DNA from: an uncultured Desulfobacterales bacterium
GTDB lineage: Bacteria; Desulfobacterota; Desulfobulbia; Desulfobulbales; Desulfocapsaceae
Direction: 5' to 3'
DNA length: 11,499 nt
Assembly (NCBI GenBank): GCA_937915545.1
Contig: CALGIJ010000032.1
Coordinates: 1-11,499, forward strand
In this document: piece after piece, positions 4,662 through 11,499 of the stretch
Layout: each line of letters opens with the position of its first letter
Position numbering within the stretch: position 1 is the first letter of the stretch
Translations under genes and position numbers: made by a program
The notes under the pieces: model-generated
Database searches by the model: none
Told to the model about the DNA's origin: nothing
What the model saw: the letters and a program-made list of their open reading frames with translations, nothing else

Positions 4662-6209
4662 ATGGTCGAAATCATGCACCACAATATCCTCGAGCTCTTC
4701 GAACTGCGCCGTCATGCCCTGGCCGGCGGCGGCGACAAGCGCACCGCGCAGCAGCATCAGCGGGGCAAGCTGACCGCCCGCGAGCGCATCCACCTGCTCC
4801 TCGACGAAGGTTCCTTCGAGGAGATCGATATCCTCAAGGTCGGCCGCGGCGAGAGCGCCAGCGACAGCTACCCGGGGGACGGGGTGATCACCGGCCACGG
4901 CACCATCAGCGGCCGCGAGGTCTTCGTCTTCAGCCAGGACTTCACGGTAATCGGCGGCTCGCTGGGCGAGGGGCACTCGCAGAAGATCTGCAAGATCATG
5001 GATCTTGCCCAGCAGGTCGGCTCGCCGGTGATCGGCCTCAACGACTCCGGCGGGGCGCGCATCCAGGAGGGCGTCGACGCCCTGGCCGCCTATGGCGAGA
5101 TCTTCCACCGCAACGTCGCGGCCAGCGGCGTGGTGCCGCAGATCTCCTGCATCATGGGACCCTGCGCCGGCGGGGCGGTGTACAGCCCGTCGATCACCGA
5201 CTTCGTCTTCATGGTCCAGGGCACCTCGCACATGTTCGTCACCGGGCCGAACGTGGTCAAGACGGTCATCCACAAGGAGATCAGCGCCGAGGAACTGGGC
5301 GGGGCGGCGGTCCACGCCGAGAAGAGCGGTGTCGCGCAGTTCGTCTACCCCAACGACATCCTCTGCCTGCGCGCGGTGCGCCAGCTGATCGCCTATCTGC
5401 CCTCCAACAACCGCCAGAAGGCGCCGCTGCTCGACCTCAACGACCCGCCGGACCGCACCGACCCGACCCTGGACTACCTCGTGCCGCCCAGCCCCAACCA
5501 GAGCTACGACATGAACGTGCTCATCTACAGCATCCTCGACGGCGCCGAGTTCCTCGAGGTGCAGCCGCACTTCGCCGGCAACATCATCTGCGGCTTCGGC
5601 CGCCTCGGCGGGCAGACCATCGGTCTCGTCGCCAACCAGCCGGCGGTGCTGGCCGGAGCGCTCGACAACAACGCCTCCTTCAAGGCGGCGCGCTTCGTCC
5701 GCTTCTGCGACGCCTTCAACATCCCCCTGGTCTGCCTGGTGGACGTCCCCGGCTTCATGCCTGGGCCGGAGCAGGAGCACGGCGGCATCATCCGCCACGG
5801 CGCCAAGCTCCTCTATGCCTTCTCCGAGGCCACCGTGCCGCGCATCACCGTCATCGTCCGCAAGGCCTACGGCGGGGCCTACGTGGTGATGAACTCCAAG
5901 CACATCCACTGCGACATCAACTATGCCTGGCCGACGGCAGAGATCGCCGTCATGGGGGCGCGCGGGGCCACCGAAGTGGTGCACCGTCGCGACATCGAAA
6001 AAGCAACCGACCCCGAGGCGATGCTGAGCGAGAAGATGGAGGAGTACCGCAAGCACTATATGAACCCCTTTCTCGCCGCCAAGCGCGGCTATATCGACGA
6101 CGTCATCTTTCCCCGCGACACCCGCCACCGCCTGATCCGCACTCTGCAGTTCCTGGAGAGCAAGAAGGCCGCTCGTCCCGAGCGCAAACACGGCAATATT
6201 CCCCTGTGA
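4662..6209 (+). CDS. Acyl-CoA carboxylase, carboxyltransferase (beta) subunit
   Basis: This 515-residue enzyme belongs to the propionyl-CoA carboxylase beta/methylmalonyl-CoA decarboxylase alpha family and moves carboxyl from carboxybiotin to an acyl-CoA. The fold is two crotonase-like halves. Visible motifs include DSGGARIQEG (128-137), GPCAGGAVYSP (166-176, with the first oxyanion-hole Gly pair G170-G171), DVPGF (361-365), GGIIRHGAKLLYAF (374-387), KAYGGAY (401-407, second oxyanion hole G405-A406) and YAWPTAEIAVMGARGA (421-436). Full length is normal for the family. ATG 4662 is chosen for its GGGAG site (4651-4655, 6-nt gap); the open frame runs further back without support. Position 408 is Val where classical PccB has Asp, so the substrate may not be propionyl-CoA alone. 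The biotin carboxylase gene follows 7 nt after the stop. Confidence 0.95.
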   Translation: MVEIMHHNILELFELRRHALAGGGDKRTAQQHQRGKLTARERIHLLLDEGSFEEIDILKVGRGESASDSYPGDGVITGHGTISGREVFVFSQDFTVIGGSLGEGHSQKICKIMDLAQQVGSPVIGLNDSGGARIQEGVDALAAYGEIFHRNVAASGVVPQISCIMGPCAGGAVYSPSITDFVFMVQGTSHMFVTGPNVVKTVIHKEISAEELGGAAVHAEKSGVAQFVYPNDILCLRAVRQLIAYLPSNNRQKAPLLDLNDPPDRTDPTLDYLVPPSPNQSYDMNVLIYSILDGAEFLEVQPHFAGNIICGFGRLGGQTIGLVANQPAVLAGALDNNASFKAARFVRFCDAFNIPLVCLVDVPGFMPGPEQEHGGIIRHGAKLLYAFSEATVPRITVIVRKAYGGAYVVMNSKHIHCDINYAWPTAEIAVMGARGATEVVHRRDIEKATDPEAMLSEKMEEYRKHYMNPFLAAKRGYIDDVIFPRDTRHRLIRTLQFLESKKAARPERKHGNIPL

Positions 6210-6216
6210 GGTGAGC

Positions 6217-8241
<2,025 letters not shown>

Positions 8242-8347
8242 CCCGGCCGGCGCGTTGCCTCTGGGCTGGCCATGTTGGGCGCAAGTCCGGCGCGGGCAGG
8301 GGCTGGCCCAGGGAAACGTGGGGCAGACCTGGCCGTGGCCACCCTGC

Positions 8348-9271
8348 TTATGTGGTCTCCGGACCCCACAGGATATGGCGGTTGCGGCCGGCGCTTTTAG
8401 CGGCATAGAGGGCGCGGTCGGCCCGCTCGATGAGCTGAATCGGGTTCTCCTCGCGGCTCGGCTGCATGGTGGCGCCACCGAGGCTGATGGTCACCCGTGG
8501 GGCGGCCGGCGAGTGGGCATGGGGCAGGTTGAGTTCCCTGATGCTGTCGAGCAAGGCCGCGGCGACGGTGGCGGCGCCGAGGCCGTCGGTCATCGGCAGG
8601 ACGGCGGCGAATTCCTCGCCGCCGAAGCGGGCGATGAAATCGGCGGGCCGGCTTATCGCCCCGGCCAGGGCGGCGGCCACCCGCTTGAGGCAGTCATCGC
8701 CCTCGATATGGCCATAATTGTCGTTGTAGAGCTTGAAGTGGTCTATATCGATCATCAGCAGCGACAAGGGCGCCCCCTCGCGCTGGCCGCGCAGCCACTC
8801 AACCTTGAGCACCTCGTCGAAGCGGCGGCGGTTGGGGATGCCGGTGAGGCCGTCCAGGGTCGACAGAGCCTCGAGGGTGTCGCGGTGGCGCTTCAGCTCG
8901 AGGTGGGTCCTGACGCGGGCGCGGACGATGGGCAGGCTGAAGGGCTTGGTGATATAGTCCACCGCCCCGCAGGCCAGGCCCTTGGTCTCGTCCTCCTCCT
9001 CGGCCATGGCGGTGATGAAGATCACCGGGATGTTTCTCGTCGTCGGGTCCTCCTTGAGGTGGCGGCAGACCTCGTAGCCGTCCATCTTCGGCATGACGAT
9101 GTCGAGGAGGATGAGGTCGGGCGGGTTGGACGAGCGCGCCATCTTCAGCGCCTTTTCCCCATCGGTGGCGAGGCGGATGCGGTAGTCGGCGCGGAGCGAT
9201 TCGCCGAGCACCTTGATGTTGGCGGGGATATCGTCGACGATGAGGATCGAACTCCTGGCCTGCTCATCCAT
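8348..9271 (-). CDS. Response regulator with diguanylate cyclase (GGDEF) output
   Basis: This is a 307-residue cytoplasmic protein. The receiver domain (about 8-125) has acidic residues D13/D14, phospho-acceptor D57 (DLILLDIVMPKMDG), T87 and K109. The GGDEF domain (about 136-303) has LSTLDGLTGIPNRRRFDE, the metal site MIDIDHFK (D175), and the active-site signature GGEEF at 217-221. The inhibitory-site motif RxxD (R208-D211) lies exactly five residues before it, so both catalysis and product inhibition look intact. It should make c-di-GMP when phosphorylated. ATG 9271 is preceded by GGGAGG with a 6-nt gap; the frame is open further upstream, but only as a shadow of the kinase gene. The start overlaps the kinase stop by 8 nt, implying translational coupling and a cognate pair. 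It converges with the carboxylase operon, with 106 nt between the stops and no clear terminator. Confidence 0.95.
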   Translation of the reverse strand: MDEQARSSILIVDDIPANIKVLGESLRADYRIRLATDGEKALKMARSSNPPDLILLDIVMPKMDGYEVCRHLKEDPTTRNIPVIFITAMAEEEDETKGLACGAVDYITKPFSLPIVRARVRTHLELKRHRDTLEALSTLDGLTGIPNRRRFDEVLKVEWLRGQREGAPLSLLMIDIDHFKLYNDNYGHIEGDDCLKRVAAALAGAISRPADFIARFGGEEFAAVLPMTDGLGAATVAAALLDSIRELNLPHAHSPAAPRVTISLGGATMQPSREENPIQLIERADRALYAAKSAGRNRHILWGPETT

Positions 9272-11499
9272 GCTGGGCCTCCCTGTCGCTCTCTTCAAAA
9301 TGCCTCTCGAGGCGGTCCATGGCCTCGACGGCGCCGTCGAAGTCGAACTCTGCCATATGGCGGTCGAGTTCGGCGATGAACGGCGCGAAACGCTGCGGGT
9401 CGAGACTCTCCCTGAGGCGCTGCCAGCACTCCTCCGCTTCGAGATCGGCATCCTCGATCATCTGCCGCAGGGGGAGAAGCTGTTGCCGGGCCCGCTCGCT
9501 GTCCGGGTTCGCCGTCGGGGCCGCATCCGGCCGCACGTCCAGTCCGGCCAGTGTGGTGGCGAGCCTGTCGCACTCGACCAGGACAAGGTCGAGTTTCTGC
9601 CGGCAGCGCCTCGTGTCGATACCCAGGCGGAGTTCTTCCTCGAGCTCTCTGGCGCTCCTGTAGATGGCATGGGCGGAGAGATTGCCGGCCATGCCCTTGA
9701 GGGTGTGCGCGGTATCGCGGGCACGGGCCAGCTCGCCTCGCGTTATGGCCTCGTTGAGGGTGGCGGCGAGGGCCGCTGCCTGATCGACGAACTGCAGCAG
9801 CAGGTCGCGATAGAGACGGTCGTTGCCGCCAAGCCGCTCCAGCCCGGCGGCGATATCGATGCCCTCGAGAGCGGTGGGCAGCGAGGCCGCCGCTCCAGCC
9901 GCCCGGGCGCGACGCAGGGGCAGCGCCGCGCGGTCGTCTGCGGCCTCCCGGGACAGCAGCCATTTCTCCAGGGTGGCGAAAAGTCTGGCGGTGTCGATGG
10001 GCTTGGTGACGTAGTCGCTCATCCCCGCCGCGAGGCATTTTTCCCGGTCACCCTTCATGGCGTGGGCGGTCATGGCGATCACCGGCAGCGGGGGCCGCCC
10101 GAGGAGCGCTTCTCTCTCGCGGATGGCCAGCGTCGCCTGGTAGCCGTCCATCTCCGGCATCTGGATGTCCATGAGGATGGCGTCGCAGGGCTCGGCGAAT
10201 GCCATCTCCAGGGCCTCGCGGCCGTTGACGGCGCTGGTCACGACGAGCCCCTCGCCACTGAGGATGGCCGTGGCCAGGGCGCGGTTGACCGGGTTGTCCT
10301 CGACAAGCAGCACGCGTTTGCCGCCGAGGTCGGCGTGGGGCGGGGGGGCGGCAGGCGGGGGCTTTGCCGTTCCCCGCTGTGGCGGTCGTACTCCCTGAAA
10401 ATTCATGGCCTTGACGATGGCGTCGAAAAGCTGAGACTGTTTGATCGGTTTGGCGAGAAAATCGTCGACCCCGGCCTTCCTGGCCTCGGCGAGCAGATCC
10501 TCGCGGTCGTAAGAGGTCATCATGATCACCGGCACTCCGTTTATGCGCGGGTCCTCGCGGAGGCGCAGGGTGGTCTCGCAGCCGTTTAGACCTGGCATCT
10601 GCCAATCCATGAGGATGAGGTCGAAGGGGCGTTCCTCGTCGCTGTCGGCGAGCAGCCGCAGGGCTTCCTCGCCGCAGTCGGCGGGAGTCGCGTCGAGGGA
10701 GAAGGAGGCGAGGAGTTCGGCGAGGATGTGGCGGAAGGTGTGGTTGTCGTCGACCACCAGCACCTTGAGGCCGGAGATGTCCGCCACCGGGGGCGGCTCC
10801 TCGCGACCGTCTTTTTCGCTGGCGCGGGCGAACTGCACGGTGAAGAAGAACGTCGCCCCCCGCCCCGGCTCGCTCTCCACCCACATCTCCCCGCCCATGA
10901 TTTCCACCAGGTTCCTGCAGATCGGCAGGCCGAGGCCGGTGCCGCCATATTTCCTGGTGGTCGAGCCATCGGCCTGGACGAAGGACTCGAACAAGGCGGC
11001 GCGCTGCTCGCGGGCGATGCCGATGCCGCTGTCCTTGACCGAGAACTGCACCGTGCTCTTCTCCGCCTCCAGGCGCAGCGGCTTGACCTCGATGACCACC
11101 TCGCCCTTGTCGGTGAATTTGATGGCGTTGCTGACCAGGTTGACCAGCACCTGGCGCAGGCGCAGGGGGTCGCCCTTGACCTGGGCCGGCACCTCCGGGC
11201 TGACGGCGAGAAGCAGCTCGAGGCCTTTTTCGGCTGCCTTGCCGGAAAACATGTCGAGCAGGCCGTCGAGGACCTCGGAGAGGCGGAAGTCGGTCTGCTC
11301 GAGGACCAGCTTGCCGGCCTCGATCTTCGAGTAGTCGAGGATGTCGTTGATGATGCCGAGCAGGGCCTGACCCGACTGCTGGATGGTCTCCAGGTAAAGG
11401 CGCTGCGTGTCGCCCAATTCGGTTTTCAGGGCCAGCTCGGTGTAGCCGATGATGGCGTTCATCGGCGTGCGGATCTCGTGGCTCATGTTGGCGAGGAAC
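9264..11499 (-). CDS. BarA-like hybrid sensor histidine kinase (5' end missing)
   Basis: The visible part is 744 codons; the sensor region lies beyond the window, since the frame continues upstream (FLAN before MSHEIRTPMN). Numbered from that Met, HisKA carries phospho-acceptor H3. HATPase has its N-box at 112-124 (N120), the DSGIGIA G1 box (152-158) and the GGTGLGL box (181-187). Receiver 1 (about 240-360) has D294 and K346. Receiver 2 (about 390-510) has D440 and K495. An Hpt domain (about 542-650) has H594 in AHTLKGMAGNL. A helical tail (about 664-740), rich in Glu, Leu and Arg, closes the protein. This gives a complete His-Asp-His relay chain within one polypeptide, ready to pass phosphate to the downstream GGDEF regulator, whose start overlaps this stop. 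The input signal cannot be told. It is probably an inner-membrane or PAS-domain kinase. Confidence 0.96.
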   Translation of the reverse strand, partial: FLANMSHEIRTPMNAIIGYTELALKTELGDTQRLYLETIQQSGQALLGIINDILDYSKIEAGKLVLEQTDFRLSEVLDGLLDMFSGKAAEKGLELLLAVSPEVPAQVKGDPLRLRQVLVNLVSNAIKFTDKGEVVIEVKPLRLEAEKSTVQFSVKDSGIGIAREQRAALFESFVQADGSTTRKYGGTGLGLPICRNLVEIMGGEMWVESEPGRGATFFFTVQFARASEKDGREEPPPVADISGLKVLVVDDNHTFRHILAELLASFSLDATPADCGEEALRLLADSDEERPFDLILMDWQMPGLNGCETTLRLREDPRINGVPVIMMTSYDREDLLAEARKAGVDDFLAKPIKQSQLFDAIVKAMNFQGVRPPQRGTAKPPPAAPPPHADLGGKRVLLVEDNPVNRALATAILSGEGLVVTSAVNGREALEMAFAEPCDAILMDIQMPEMDGYQATLAIREREALLGRPPLPVIAMTAHAMKGDREKCLAAGMSDYVTKPIDTARLFATLEKWLLSREAADDRAALPLRRARAAGAAASLPTALEGIDIAAGLERLGGNDRLYRDLLLQFVDQAAALAATLNEAITRGELARARDTAHTLKGMAGNLSAHAIYRSARELEEELRLGIDTRRCRQKLDLVLVECDRLATTLAGLDVRPDAAPTANPDSERARQQLLPLRQMIEDADLEAEECWQRLRESLDPQRFAPFIAELDRHMAEFDFDGAVEAMDRLERHFEESDREAQHG

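Noticed and set aside
8242..8347. A terminator between the converging carboxylase and GGDEF genes.
   Set aside because: CTGGGC (8261-8266) and GCCCAG (8306-8311) can pair, but the loop is long and no T-run follows on either strand.
9213..10589. Long plus-strand open frame opposite the hybrid kinase.
   Set aside because: It is a shadow of the kinase, which has all expected catalytic motifs on the minus strand.

Overview
The window looks like chromosomal DNA from a GC-rich deltaproteobacterium, most likely in or near the Desulfuromonadales/Geobacter-Pelobacter group. This is an inference from gene content (tandem universal stress protein, Ktr-type K+ uptake behind a ydaO riboswitch, acyl-CoA carboxylase pair, BarA-like hybrid kinase feeding a GGDEF response regulator) and from strong G/C preference at third codon positions. 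No mobile element, CRISPR array, tRNA or rRNA was seen.

Layout. Positions 1-44 probably hold the last codons of a plus-strand gene that starts outside the window. A minus-strand gene at 273-1211 encodes a two-domain UspA protein, with a strong palindrome downstream and a 10-bp inverted repeat in its leader. About 700 bases with no convincing gene follow. A well-formed ydaO-type (c-di-AMP) riboswitch lies at about 1936-2059, then a long leader of about 320 nt, then the plus-strand pair ktrB (2379-3755, membrane K+ channel subunit) and ktrA (3769-4425, RCK regulator). Hairpins follow ktrA. A candidate promoter overlapped by a palindrome precedes a second plus-strand pair, 4662-6209 (carboxyltransferase beta) and 6217-8241 (biotin carboxylase fused to the biotin carrier domain). 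These two together form a complete biotin-dependent acyl-CoA carboxylase of the propionyl-CoA carboxylase family. Facing them on the minus strand are a hybrid sensor kinase, truncated by the window edge (9264-11499), and, overlapping its stop by 8 nt, a response regulator with a diguanylate cyclase domain (8348-9271).

How the genes work together. KtrB and KtrA should form a gated K+ uptake system. c-di-AMP may control it twice, at the RNA level through the riboswitch and possibly at the protein level through the RCK_C domain of KtrA. The carboxylase pair makes a (methyl)malonyl-CoA-type product; the residue at the known specificity position is not the Asp of classical propionyl-CoA carboxylase. 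The kinase and regulator make a phosphorelay (His, Asp, His, Asp) with c-di-GMP synthesis as output. The strongest single observation is the riboswitch with its leader; the leader beyond the aptamer is the least explained part of the window.
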